Shown here in pieces: positions 1-47,049 of a stretch of 64,000 nucleotides of DNA (within the stretch, counting starts at the first letter, position 1; every line of letters starts with the position of its first letter). The stretch is from Muraenolepis orangiensis (taxonomy: Eukaryota > Chordata > Actinopteri > Gadiformes > Muraenolepididae): contig CM051005.1 of assembly GCA_027704905.1 (NCBI GenBank), positions 23,959,203-24,023,202 on the forward strand, written 5' to 3'. The position numbers and the translations under genes were made by a program. The notes beneath the pieces were generated by a model that was not told the origin of the DNA, ran no database searches, and saw nothing but the letters and a program-made list of their open reading frames with translations.

Positions 1-27
1 CACACACACACACACACACACACGCAC

Positions 28-83
<56 letters not shown>

Positions 84-86
84 ACA
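1..86. repeat. (CA)n microsatellite
   Basis: A nearly pure CA dinucleotide run with a few CG interruptions. It begins at the window edge, so its full length is unknown. Confidence 0.97.
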
Positions 87-487
87 GAGCGTTATACAGC
101 CTGCAGAACCCTGCAGGGACCCTTTCACCTCACATGACGGCGCACACTGAAACTTGTTGTTATGATACTATTGTTCTTCTATGGGTCGGTTCTTTATGGA
201 ATGATTAGGATTGCCTATATGCTTTTCCAAGAAAAAAGTTTTCCAAACGTGCAGAGCTGCATGCTGAACTATATGGCCTGTGCACTCACATCAGTGTACA
301 TCAATCAAGCATATAACCATTGATTAGGCGTCCCCTATAGGCAGTAGACCGTTTTGAATACATTGTCATTCAAACAATCAATGATTATGAATGTATTAAT
401 TACTATGCCATTTGTTTGGGATATATAAACAAGGCTTATTCATAGTTATTGCATACAAAGGTATTTAAATGTATGTAAAATAATATT

Positions 488-540
<53 letters not shown>

Positions 541-1197
541 GTAATTCATCAATCAATTAATAAATAGGTTATCATTTAACTTCAAATGAAAATAGGCAGT
601 TGTTTCATGGATAGTTTGGCTCATTAATGCCGTATGTAAGAGTAATCAGCTGAGTAATCAGAGACAGTATAAAATATTTATTTTCAGATTGTGTATAAAT
701 ATAATTCACTGTGGAGTGATGTAAGGAGGGAAAGAAGCTAATAGTTAAAGAAAGAAGGAAAACGCTGAGTAATCAGAGACAGTATAAAATATTTATTTTC
801 AGATTGTGTATAAATATAATTCACTGTGGAGTGATACAAAAATATAGGCCTACTATACATAGGCCTGCTGTATAAATTAACCTGTTTAACTATAATAAAT
901 TAAACATAAATTATCCCCAAAAATTGAAATAAATTAAATACATTATTATTATGTTTGCATTCTGTCTACGTTTCAAAAAGTAGACCATACAATACGAATA
1001 TAATACGAGTCGAATAAATATGTACACACTCATTGAATCAATGATATACAATTCGCCCCTGCACGTACAGTCAAATTGCGCTCAGTTTTTCGCGCGTAGA
1101 ATGCACATTCAACAAAAATATACATCTTTACATTTACAATAAAGGCATATTGTGTAACAAAAATATTTTGTATATTTGTAATAAAAAAAAAATGTTA
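87..1197. other. AT-rich 3' flank of ptf1a
   Basis: This lies downstream of the ptf1a stop codon and should include its 3' UTR. It holds an AAT trinucleotide run (about 484-540) and a perfect 72-base duplication (listed separately). Each duplicate contains a minus-strand AATAAA (plus-strand TTTATT near 677 and 792) that could act as a poly(A) signal. Nothing else is recognisable. Confidence 0.6.
649..835. repeat. Perfect 72-bp direct duplication (649-720 and 764-835)
   Basis: The two 72-base copies start GCTGAGTAATCAGAGACAG and end GTGGAGTGAT. They are identical and separated by 43 bases of unrelated purine-rich sequence. Identity over the full length implies a recent duplication. It lies about 360-550 bases past the ptf1a stop codon. 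Confidence 0.95.
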
Positions 1198-1536
1198 TTA
1201 ACATTTTAATGCCAACATGCTGAACGGAGGCTCGTTTTCCACATCGGTAAACGACGACTTGATGTTGTGGAGTTTTCGGGGATCCTCCGGAGTCCACACT
1301 TTGGCGGTCCTGATGATGTTCTGGTCCCTCAGCTGCTTCTCGTCCGTCCAGGAGAGAGAGTGGCCGGCGAGGGGGGGCAGCCCGTAGTCGGGGTCGCTCG
1401 GGGAAGGGGACCCTTGAGACAGACAGAGGAGGAGGAGGAAACACAACGGTTAGCTACTATGCGACATGCGCGAGGAGGATGCTTTCATTTAGCTATTCAT
1501 TCATACATCTTTATATTGTGGGAAAATGCGAAATGC

Positions 1537-1608
<72 letters not shown>

Positions 1609-2447
1609 GCGTGCGTGCGTGCGTGTGCATGCATGTGTGTGTGTGTGTGTGCATGCGTACGTGCGTGTGCATGCGTGTACATGCGTGTGCATGCGTGTGC
1701 ATGCGTGTACATGCGTGTGCATGCGTGTGCATGCGTGTGCATGCGTGTGCGTGCGTGTGCATGTGTGTGCATGTGTGTGCATGCGTATGTGTGCGTGTTC
1801 CGGAGCGGGGGAGCGGGGGGGGGGGGGTTTGTCTTACTTGTGCCTCTGTGACAAATGATGACTTTCTTTGGCTGAACGTGCGCGTCGCTGTTCGAGTTCC
1901 TGATGGGCATGTCCGACTGCACCAGCTCGGCCAGGAAGTTGATGTAGCCGATGGCCAGACGCAGCGTGTCCACCTTGGACAGCCGCTTCTCGTAGGGCAG
2001 CGTGGGGATGTGCGAGCGGAGCCCCTCGAACGCGTCGTTGATGGACTGCATCCTCCTCCTCTCCCGCACGTTGGCCGCCTGCCTCAGGTGCTGCATCTCC
2101 CCGTCGGACCTCATCCGCCGCCTCCTCTTGGACAGCGGACCGCCTCCGTGGTACGGCGACATGTCCGGGATGCTGTCCGTGCAGCCGTAAGACAGCGTCG
2201 ACGAGGAGGAGGAGGAGAAGGACAGGTTCCCGATGTCGTAGTCCCCGTCGTACGGCGGTCCTCCTCGGCTGTCTTTGTAATAGTCTTGGAAGTGGCTGTT
2301 CAGGAAGTCGACGTCGTCGTCCAACAGGTCGTCCGCGTCCAGGTGTCCGTCTTTAGAAGACTGATCGGTGAAGAAGTCTTCATCGTCAAAATACGGGGAG
2401 GAAGCGAAGGTGTCCAGCGTGGTGAAGGGGTCAAGGACGCTTTCCAT
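1198..2447 (-). CDS. ptf1a: Pancreas transcription factor 1 subunit alpha (two exons: 2447-1838, 1412-1198)
   Basis: PTF1A is a class II bHLH factor. With an E protein and RBPJ it forms the PTF1 complex that specifies exocrine pancreas and GABAergic neurons of cerebellum, hindbrain and retina; it acts in the nucleus. The joined product is 274 residues. It has an acidic N-terminus (DDEDFFTDQ near residues 21-29), a serine run near 78-83, an arginine cluster (108-111) and a bHLH at about 122-176 (basic NVRERRRMQSINDAF, helix 2 KVDTLRLAIGYINFL). The C-terminal tryptophan motifs SWTDEKQ and KVWTPEDPR are the RBPJ contacts in the family. Exon 1 ends ACA A|gtaag and exon 2 begins after ..caag, making an Arg codon that gives HRGTRSPSPSDPDYG as in vertebrate orthologues. 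I chose MESVLDPF as the start because the family begins there; 15 in-frame residues upstream do not match. The last seven residues (SMLALKC) differ from mammals. The protein is shorter than the mammalian one because the middle Gly/Ala/Pro region is missing. Confidence 0.97.
1413..1837 (-). other. ptf1a: ptf1a intron 1 filled by a compound GT/GC microsatellite
   Basis: This 425-base intron has a canonical gtaag donor at its 1837 end and a cag-type acceptor at its 1413 end. About 260 of its bases (roughly 1538-1797) are an alternating purine-pyrimidine run: pure GT first, then GT interspersed with GC and GCAT. A G run follows at 1815-1827. The repeat explains the long spurious Cys-Val and His-Thr reading frames on both strands here. 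Such alternating sequence can adopt Z-DNA; that is general knowledge, not something the sequence proves. Confidence 0.9.
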
Positions 2448-2621
2448 CCTTGTCCTGTGTTTGGTCCTGTTGTCCAACACAATGCAGCACAACGCACAAC
2501 GTCTACACGCCGTGTGGTTGTTAAAGATCTCCTTGCGCTGCTGTTTCCTTTGCTTGTTCCCCCTGTTTCTCTTTGAACTGCCAAGTGTTCACTAAGTGTT
2601 GGGGAACCCGGCACGCGAGGG

Positions 2622-2676
2622 TTCTTTATAGGAACAACTGCAGTCGCGTGCCTTTTAGCAGGAGCGCCAGCCAATC
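2622..2676 (-). promoter_or_regulatory. ptf1a: Candidate ptf1a core promoter (TATA and CCAAT-type box)
   Basis: On the minus strand a TATA-like CCTATAAAG lies at about 2624-2632, some 180 bases upstream of the ptf1a start codon. An ATTGGCT (reverse CCAAT) lies at about 2669-2676. The spacing of about 40 bases between them and the distance to the ATG suit a short 5' UTR. No transcript evidence is available, so the start site is inferred. Confidence 0.5.
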
Positions 2677-2727
2677 ACGTCTCAGTGCGCCAGGCGCACC
2701 TCGGACATAATCCCCGCCGCTCCCAGT

Positions 2728-2745
2728 GGGGGGGGGGGGGGGGGG
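2728..2745. repeat. Poly(G) tract
   Basis: A run of about 18 G residues about 290 bases upstream of the ptf1a start codon, between the likely core promoter and the 39-bp minisatellite. Confidence 0.9.
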
Positions 2746-2756
2746 CGCGCATAGAG

Positions 2757-3365
2757 ACACACACTACATGGACATAAGACTAGACATTAACATAAACACA
2801 CACTACATGGACATAAGACTAGACATTAACATAAACACACACTACATGGACATAAGACTATACATTAACATAAACACAGACTACATGGACATAAGACTAC
2901 ACATTAACATAAACACAGACTACATGGACATAAGACTACACATTAACATAAACACAGACATGGACATAAGACCATACATTAACATAAACACAGACTACAT
3001 GGACATAAGACTACACATTAACATAGACACAGACTACATGGACATAAAACTACATAGACTACATGGACATAAGACTACACATTAACATAGACACAGACTA
3101 CATGGACATAAGACTACACATTAACATAAACACAGACTACATGGACATAAGACTACACATTAACATAGACACAGACTACATGGACATAAGACTACACATT
3201 AACATAGACACAGACTACATGGACATAAGACTACACATTAACATAAACACAGACTACATGGACATAAGACTACACATTAACATAAACACAGACTACATGG
3301 ACATAAGACTACACATTAACATAGACACAGACTACATGGACATAAGACTACACATTAACATAAAC
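2757..3365. repeat. 39-bp minisatellite, about 16 copies
   Basis: The unit begins ACATGGACATAAGACTACAC and is followed by ATTAACATAAACACAGACT. Copies start near 2766, 2805, 2844 and so on, with exact 39-base spacing from 3061 to 3334. Two internal units (near 2950 and 3040) are truncated. Variants swap ATAAAC/ATAGAC and CTAGAC/CTACAC. Because 39 is a multiple of three, the plus strand reads as a spurious 13-residue protein repeat. The array sits just upstream of the ptf1a promoter and runs directly into a CA array. Confidence 0.95.
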
Positions 3366-3444
<79 letters not shown>

Positions 3445-3467
3445 ACACACACACACAACACACACAT
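3366..3467. repeat. (CA)n microsatellite with CCA interruptions
   Basis: CA dinucleotides with several ACCA breaks, contiguous with the 39-bp minisatellite. Confidence 0.95.
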
Positions 3468-3615
3468 AATACACAGCCATGAACAACACACAAGGTTTGT
3501 TGTTTATCGTTCTGTATGTATAATCTGTGTCCAGCCCGCAATTTTTTTGGGTATACTTTTACACATTCAAAACCTAGTTGACTTATATATAATAATTTTG
3601 CATCATTTAACGTCA

Positions 3616-3675
3616 TTTAGCAGATGCATTTGTCCAAAACGACTTTGCATCTAATGGACAAAAGCATCTGCTAAA
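3616..3675. repeat. Inverted pair of the dispersed TTTAGCAGATGC motif (fold-back)
   Basis: TTTAGCAGATGCATTTGTCC at 3616-3635 pairs with its near-perfect reverse complement at 3656-3675 (one mismatch), leaving a 20-base loop. The same motif appears once, without its mirror, at about 55215-55234 (CATTTAGCAGACGCTTTTGT). From memory this motif is a common dispersed repeat end in fish genomes. The remaining DNA from 3480 to 4686 holds nothing else I recognise. Confidence 0.75.
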
Positions 3676-4685
3676 TTACTGTAATATAATGCAATGTAAT
3701 GGAATTGTTATATGCATCTTTATTATGATAAACAAAAATAACATTGGTTTACAGGCCCGACACGTTTGGAAGCCTTTCACAATCTGCAAATGAATAGAAT
3801 AAAATAAAATAAACATTTTAAGTACCAGACACAATCGAATTATAGGAAAAGCATAGGATGCAATGTTTCCCTCAATGGCCAAAAACAACAATATTGTTGA
3901 TTAATTATGAATAAGAGTATATCAAAATTGTTCTCTTACCTTCCTTTGTTGAAACACACTATTGTAAGTTGCTTTGGATAATGTAATGTAATAAATATAT
4001 TTTTTTTATTTTTACATATATATTAATATCAAATAGTATCATACATTGTGTTATAAAAGCATGGCAAAGCAGTAACTCATCATTTTAAATATATCCTATG
4101 TAAAATGATGCCAAGTGTATATCAGTGTGTAACATTGTTCATTAATTGTGCAGACAGCTGTCTATGCAAACATCTGAGGATTCGGTGCACTTCTTGTTTC
4201 TGTTTCCATTTTTTCGGGTCATTTATTCATCTCATAAGTGGTGCCCTCATACCACCAGGTCGAAGCGCCACTCGTGGGAGCCAGTATACGAGGAACAGGG
4301 AGCAACCGGTCGACACATAAAGGCACAGTGGTGGCCTAGGGGCTTGCACGGCTCGCTGACACCCTTTACGCGACAAATTAACGCTCCCGGTACCTGAAAT
4401 GCAAACGAGGCGACCAACTGGTCGATGGTCTGTATAAGTAAACATCTATTGACTCTGAATGACTATTCACTGGGAGGGAGAATGGAGGGCTGCACTTTGT
4501 TCCGCCGAGTGAAAGCGGGCGGAGAGAGGGGCCGAGTGAGGATGCGGAGAGACAGATAGCTGCAGCACGGGGCACACGGCCGTGGGAAGGACAACACTTG
4601 CGCCCCTCAAACGCCTTTCTATGCAACACGGCGCGTCGTTATAAATGAGGGCTTCTGCTCTCCCCCCTGCCACCGCTGTTCCGCT

Positions 4686-5891
<1,206 letters not shown>

Positions 5892-5920
5892 CATATGTAT
5901 ATATATATATATATATATAT

Positions 5921-5973
<53 letters not shown>

Positions 5974-6002
5974 AGTCCCTTACAAATATTTGTATTTATA
6001 TA

Positions 6003-6042
<40 letters not shown>
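5892..6042. repeat. Two (TA)n microsatellites
   Basis: TA runs occupy about 5892-5970 and 6003-6042, separated by about 30 bases of unique sequence. Confidence 0.95.
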
Positions 6043-6045
<3 letters not shown>

Positions 6046-6373
6046 GTTATATATACATATACATTATGCAGCATAAATAAGTGAACCATTTGACACGGTA
6101 TAGGAAAATAATAGTAGTACAAAAATCCTTCTAAACCTTAAAATGTCAATATCTGCATAATCAACTGACTGATTAACACATGAGTGCTGCTAATACCAAA
6201 GGATGCATAGCATAGGGCCATGCAAAAACCAAATTAAACCAATGTGTGTGTACTACACACGGAGCGCACTAAGCTCACACACACACACACCACTACTACG
6301 TCATCATGGGCGGTCACTACAGCAGCGCCTGGGAATCGAACCACATGTGCGCTCGACACGGATGTGGAGAGAT

Positions 6374-6483
<110 letters not shown>

Positions 6484-6567
6484 CGCTCGCTCCACAGACA
6501 CACAGCAGCACAGGAGTGTGTGATTTACAGTTAGATGATCTAATCTTTATATGATAAACATATATCT

Positions 6568-6570
<3 letters not shown>

Positions 6571-6661
<91 letters not shown>
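6571..6661. repeat. (CA)n microsatellite followed by a short TA run
   Basis: A CA run with two ACCA breaks (6571-6653) passes into ATATATAT. Confidence 0.95.
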
Positions 6662-6663
<2 letters not shown>

Positions 6664-7451
6664 TGTGTGCGTGCGCGCCTGCGTGTTTGTGTGTCTTATT
6701 TGTAAAACATTAAAAAAAAAAAGCTTTTATGGATCAAAAAGTGAAAAAGTTTTAATCTATCTATCTTTATCTAGCTGTGAGGACAAGCCCCAATACCAAT
6801 ACCCAATACCCTTTAATTATCTTCCAAAAAAACTAAAAGAAGCAGAACTATAATCTTCAAAAGAGGAGGGGTTAACGACGGCCTAATTGATCGGCGCGTT
6901 TAATCTGATGGTCGCTATACTGTCCCCCCCCCCCCCCCCAGTCAAGTGAATGGACCTGCCTGGGGCTGTTCCCCATGTCTCTAAACGGGGAGATTTGAAG
7001 AGATTATAGGGACATATGAGCGTCCTCCTGCGACAAAGATTACGTCCCATACACCCACGTAATCCAAATGGTAAACAAAAAACCTAGACACACAGATTTG
7101 TAACTCATTCGATTAATAATCCGAATTATGAGATGGGATTAGTTGAGGCTACTTTATAATAATAATAATGAAAACGTATGTGATATATGTGTTATAAGAG
7201 GCTACTATTCTTATAGGCCTGTGTATGTATAGTAGGCCTAGCATACAAACCAACAAACGTACCAAAATATTCTGAAATAACACAATAACCAAAGGACTAC
7301 ACTGTAAAAAAAACAACTGAAAACATATTCTCTGACGAACTACATGTAGTATTTCCTTAAATAATTGGACGCCATCTCATGGTCAAAGGTAAGAATGCAG
7401 TATATCCATCCATCCATCCATTGTCTATCCGGGTACAGGGTAGCAGGAACA

Positions 7452-7494
<43 letters not shown>

Positions 7495-8139
7495 TATATA
7501 TATATCTATTGACAGGCCTTGGACTATATTATATTCAATATGTCGTCGACGCAATCCTTAAAACAAGAAAGAACAAGAGATGTTACTATGTTCTAAATGA
7601 CGATATACATGAATTAATCAATCATTTCAGTAAAGAGACCATGATTCGCCTTATTATGTTTGCGTGTCTTTACTTCTTATGTAAATATTACTATATAATA
7701 TGTGGTGTTAAAATATACTAATTAGGCATTTATTTAGTAAATTCTAATTTCTAAATTCCTTGTCATACCTTTAAATAGGCATTCACATAGACAGAGACAA
7801 CCCTCTCAATATTGGCTGAACACTTAATAAAACAAGTTCAAACATTTTCTCCTTCCTACTTTCCTCTCTCTCTTCCTTTGTGTCCTTTGGCTCAGATCCT
7901 CCCAACTTCGTCATCCAGCACCTTGGTCATTTAATACTATTCCAACGTGTGTGTGTGTGTGTGTGTGTGCGCTCTCATACTTGATGCCATCTCTGCATAA
8001 GTCAGTGCCCCACTTGAGCCAGCCCAGTCAAAAACATGCGGACACGTCACTGAGTGGTTAATAACTGAGCAATGTTCAGTACCGTGGTGGGGTACAACCA
8101 GCAGTTCTGTTTGACGTTGGTCTTCTGGCGTGAGGCTCC
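6662..8139. other. Intergenic DNA, simple repeats only
   Basis: It contains a poly(C) run near 6925-6939, a TA microsatellite at 7452-7504 and a GT run at 7946-7969. I recognise no coding exon or mobile element in the remainder. Confidence 0.5.
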
Positions 8140-8540
8140 AGTGACCCGTCTTGGTTGGCGTAACTTGCCAGCATCATCACTGCTGTTTTCTCTGTAAGCT
8201 AAGCTGGTCAGGGCCTGGTCCGTCCTTGGATGGGAGACCAGATGATGCAGGCAGTGGTGCCAGTATGGGGTGCTAACATCCCCAACGCCCGCGGACAGCG
8301 ACAGAGATCCTGTCCTGTCAAATGAGGGATGAGATGTTTAACTGAGGTCACTAAAGACCCCATAGCATACTTTGCAGGAGTGCTAACCCCTGGGTTCCTG
8401 GACAAATTCCCCCACCGTGGCTCTTGTCCCAACTTGGCCACCTAACCATCCACTGGTCCCTCAATTGGAAAGTTCCATTCCTTACCTCTCCACTATGAGA
8501 GCCACCGTGTGTTGAGTGTTCAGGCACATACAGTAGGTCA
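8140..8540 (+). mobile_element. 5S rRNA-derived SINE (SINE3-like)
   Basis: From about 8192, the segments AAGCTAAGC, GGGCCTGG and CTTGGATGGGAGACC follow in the order and spacing of the internal promoter of 5S rRNA. The body then changes to a fish SINE tail (GTCACTAAAGACCCCATAG, CTTGGCCACCTAACCATC). The 5S-like part lacks the 5' third of a true 5S gene and has substitutions, so it is not a functional rRNA gene. The SINE3-type assignment is from memory of zebrafish 5S-headed SINEs. Confidence 0.7.
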
Positions 8541-10365
8541 AGTCAAGTCACTTGTATTGGTATAGCCCTTAATCACAGTTCCAGTCTCAAAGGGCTTCAC
8601 AGGCCACATGTTTACAACACCCCCCAAACCCTATACCCTATAAGGGCAAGAAAAAACTTCCTTAATTATGGAGGAAGAAATCTTGAGAAGGAACACAGAG
8701 TCCATCCTTCCAGGGATGGTTCAGGAGTGCAATGGGAGCCATCAGTGGCATACATAGTAATGAACAAGGAAACCAAAAAAAGTATAGTAAAATATAAATA
8801 TAATTCTAATATATATAATAAAAATATAATAACAAAATGAGAATATAATTTGCGTCTGTGGTCGCTGGCCGGTATCCTTCAGGTGGGGATCACAGCGGCA
8901 CACTGGAGAACAGAAGCAGACTGCGGTGTGGTTAGATGGGGTAGGGTGGACATGGAACATGTGGAGAACCTCTAGTCTAGTACCGTGTGTCACCCAGGTG
9001 GACGCAACACACTGGTTGTGGATGAGCTGTCATATCCCCCCCCCTCATTTCGGTGTCTTTAAAAGCGCTGTATAAACAATGCTATATGAATGATGCTATA
9101 TAAATGATGCTATAAAAATGAACATGTTTTCTCTGTTTATTCTCAATGTCAGAAGTCACACAGATTGCCACTGCCACTACGGTTTCCAACCAGTAACAGT
9201 AACACTACAGTAACACGACAGTGTCCTATGTGAGGACACGTGCCTGCAGGACGTACCAAGAGGTGGCTGATTTTTAAAATCCAGCACCTCAGTCGTTGTG
9301 CTTGTTTGCTTGTCATTTCCTTTCATAAAAGGTTGTAACCACCTTCTCATTCAGTTGTCTGCCGGCCCAGTATTAGAAAAGGGCACGCTCAGTCTGGGTT
9401 CTCTAGCCATGACTGCGGTTATCTTCTCCGGTCAGGGTACCGGCTCCAAAGTTCACACTTTGCGATTGGGTGACGGCATCACTCTTGGTTTCTCAGGAAC
9501 ACACACACACCGCAGCAAGGTGACAATCCGTGGAATAGTGTAGCAGTATAATATACAGTATATTTTCAAAACAACAAGATTCACAATTAAGATCACACTT
9601 TTTATTATTATTATTATTATTATTATCTATATAACTGAATTTGAATGAGAAAAATAATACAAAAAAATGCAACTGGCCTCAAGAGCTACTTGAGAGAAGC
9701 CTGGCTGCTAACTTGTTGCTGCCACCCCATGGTAGAGAAAATACTTGCATCTTCTCCAAAAAGGCAAAGTTATATATATCTATATATGCTTGTTATTTTA
9801 ATTGTTGTTAAATTTAAATGTATATATAACTAAAACTATGTAAACACAGGGACACCCAGGTCTCTCCCAGAGGCAGCATTTGGGGTTGTAAGGGTTTGTG
9901 AGTCATTCTGCTTAAGTAGAATCAAAGTCATGTTGTTGATGGACCCTTTTCTCCAGAAACGGACTCTTTCCCAAAGCTTGCCTGACCATGAGGCGTTGAT
10001 CATGTTCTGGTGGTTTGGGTTTTCTTATTACATACATAGATGTGTTTTAAGCAGTTTAGCAGTTTTTTTAGCACTGAAAGCTATCTTGAATGAAACTTTT
10101 CAAAGTGGTATCTTATGGTGTGTGTTCATGTTTCATGTCAACTAGAAGTTTAGTTTAGATTTGTCAAGCAATTCAGAGCCCCTCTTCTCCTACGAGAAAT
10201 CCGAGCAGCCTACATATGAAATATTTTAACAGGAATTGACATTGTTACCTTATTTCTTCTCAATTAAATCAAATTGGAATCGTTTTTATCTGAACATGTA
10301 TTTTGAGTTGGTGTTGAAGTTGAAATTAATGATTGAAATCTAGCTTAGTTGATAGAATCTAAATC
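8541..10365. other. Intergenic DNA with a probable dispersed repeat at its left end
   Basis: Bases 8540-8720 (AAAGGGCTTCACAGGCCACA and following) resemble a repeat I recall as widespread in fish, without a firm family name. An ATT run lies at about 9600-9628. I see no supportable gene in the rest. Confidence 0.35.
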
Positions 10366-10645
10366 TGGAGGATTGAATCCTCTTTATTGGTAACATACAT
10401 GTACACACACACAGTGAAATTGGTTTCTCTGCATTTAACCCATCTAGTTTTAGGAGCAGTGGGCAGCTTTTGTATATACAGCACCCAGGGAGCAGTGTAG
10501 GGGTCAAGGGCTCAAGGGCACCTCGGCAGTGCCAAGGAGGCAAACTGGAACCTTTTTCCAAGTTCTCAAACTATATGGGGTCTGTTTCAAGGACTTGAAC
10601 AGGCGACCTTCCGGTTTCCAAACCAAGTCCCAACAGACTGAGCTA
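10366..10645 (-). mobile_element. tRNA-derived SINE, family B
   Basis: On the minus strand a tRNA-like head (GGTCGCCTGTTCAAGTCC, a B-box-like segment) is followed by the body GCACTGCCGAGGTGCCCTTG, then GCTGCCCACTGCTCC and a tail ending CAATAAAGAGGATTCAATCC. The same order of segments occurs at 51107-51382 and 61221-61388, so this is a multi-copy family within the window. An AC run lies next to its tail. Confidence 0.8.
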
Positions 10646-10659
10646 ATGCCAAACCCTAT

Positions 10660-12132
<1,473 letters not shown>

Positions 12133-12518
12133 GGCCCCGGTTACACTTGTTTCAATGTGGCTTTCAGTGATCTGCTCACACATAGTAGCATAAACTGTCG
12201 CGTGGACGTTCCCAGATCAGCTCTTGCTCACATTTGTGTTCCAATGTCCAGATGGCGTTGGTCTTGTTCACATCATGATCTCATCTTACAAAGGACACGC
12301 TCCACAATGTGGTTAGGCCTGGTATGCATAGCTCCCTTGAAAATGGACTTCATCAAAAAATACTGTATATCAAATAAATGAATGTTGAATATGAAACTTA
12401 CTTCACCAGGGTCTCAAAAATATTCAAGTAGAATTCAAGTTTTATGTCTGGAACGTGAGGTCTGTGTTCCCACTAGCATAGCCCATCACGTGACATTGGA
12501 ACAAGTGTAACCGAGGCC
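12133..12518. mobile_element. MITE-like element with 26-bp terminal inverted repeats
   Basis: GGCCCCGGTTACACTTGT at 12133-12150 begins a 26-base arm that is matched in reverse complement at 12493-12518 with two mismatches. The element is 386 bases long and has no coding potential. A target-site duplication is not obvious. It lies 68 bases beyond the dlgap1 stop codon, so it probably falls inside that gene's 3' UTR. Confidence 0.65.
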
Positions 12519-12585
12519 TGTGAGTCAGGGGTGAGATGGCCTTTCGTACCCCGGGGAAACTGCATTGTGACGATTCATAGTTCCC

Positions 12586-45512
<32,927 letters not shown>

Positions 45513-47049
45513 GGTAAACAGATGGTGTGTGATTTTTAACAGGGAGGGCTTAGGAATGCAAGCAGGCCTGAAGACAGAGAAGTGTCCAAGAAGAGAATCC
45601 CTGAGAGTAGAGCAGTGGGCTCTAAAGAAGGGTAGAAAAAAAACAAATATCATACAAACAGTCATATAGCAATTGGACAAATTAAGCTGTACAATGTGGA
45701 CCTACACAGGAGAAAACCAGTTATTTCTTTGATTATAGGTACATTATGCAACATTTTTTGTGTTAAACGTGCTCTTAAACCCATCATGAAGACACTAATT
45801 TAAGACTACATAAAGGTATACTATAATGATATACTGTAGGTTAATTCTCCGACTGCAGCAGTGTAGAGAAATAGTAAGACTCATTTTTTGAGGGTGGACA
45901 GGTAAGAAGGTAAAAAGTAGTGAAGAGTGGTGAGGAGCAGAGTGTTTTTTTCTCTCCAAAATGAAGACTGGAGCTAGTTTGAAATGGTAAATCTTGCATA
46001 TTGTACCTTTACCATGGATTGTGCAATACAAATACAATAGTTTGCTTAGCAATGAGGTAATTTCAGACAAAACAACAAATGATATACAACAGAATACAAT
46101 ACAAATGCATGGTAACTTAAAAGTTTGGAGATCAGTTTACATAACTTGCGACATTCAATCAATGGACATTTGAGTAAGCAGCAGCAGCAGCAAAGCCTTA
46201 GAGTAAGCGTAAACAAAAAGCCAACCTTCTAATACTAACCTTCTCGGCCATGTAATAAAGTGATGTTATATGCCCCGTAGTATAACAGGTGTAGAAGTGT
46301 TTACTAGGGATGTAAACACATGGGATGTATATATGGCAGTTAGGCACCTGAAATATGTATATGTGATGATGATAAAGAAAAAGAGGAAGAAGGCAGAGGT
46401 CCAGTAAAAAATAAATAAGGCAGTCCACAACATATCAACCAAATATCTTAAAGCTGCATGAGATAACTTGGCACATATGCGGCCTTTCCGGTCGTGATAA
46501 AGCACCACGTTTTTAAGAACCACACTTCCCACAATTTCCCACTCAGTCGCTATAATGACGCAAACACACAGACTGGAGTATGTACTGTACTTCTATGGAC
46601 CGGAAGGATGGCTTTAAATCAGGTAACTAATGCGTCTTTCTTTTATGTGCATGTAGGTGAATTGCATTGAACAACATTTTCATTTTATTAGTAAAGTATA
46701 CAGACATTTTCTACATTTGACAAGCTATTTGATTCAGTAGGCATATCCATGTACAACCCAGCGAAAATGAACCAGTGACAGCTGGCCAAACTTCTTGTCA
46801 TTTTCACTACAGGAGGTTATATATAGGCCTAGATCAGAGACAGCCTGCAGCTCCTGATTCGCTCGCTCCAGACTTTAATTAATTGGCAGCTGATTGATCA
46901 TAGCAAGATCACGAACATACCTTACTTTTTTATATACTAGCAGGAGCATGTCAAACAAGTTGAGGCATTTACGGTGACACTATCCAAATCAAATTCCGGC
47001 GGTAGCTTAACCAACAACTAACAACAACTAACAACTAACTCTCCTTACA
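45513..47049. other. Upstream of the dlgap1 start codon; no further exon recognised
   Basis: This probably contains 5' UTR and an upstream intron. A minus-strand acceptor-like pyrimidine tract ending in AG occurs near 45620-45640. I cannot identify a non-coding first exon or promoter by eye. A CAG run of five lies at about 46181-46192. Confidence 0.4.

Noticed and set aside
1497..1858. Long Cys-Val and His-Thr reading frames on both strands
   Set aside because: They are products of the GT/CA microsatellite in the ptf1a intron; only the ptf1a exon portions match a protein family.
2726..3482. Plus-strand frames with a 13-residue YMDIRLHININTD repeat
   Set aside because: Generated by the 39-bp minisatellite, which is a multiple of three; no start context, splice sites or conserved domain.
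7365..7721. 118-residue plus-strand frame
   Set aside because: Crosses a TA microsatellite and has no homology signal.
8190..8290. 5S rRNA gene
   Set aside because: Only the internal-promoter part is similar, the 5' third is missing and a SINE tail follows; a 5S-derived SINE explains it.
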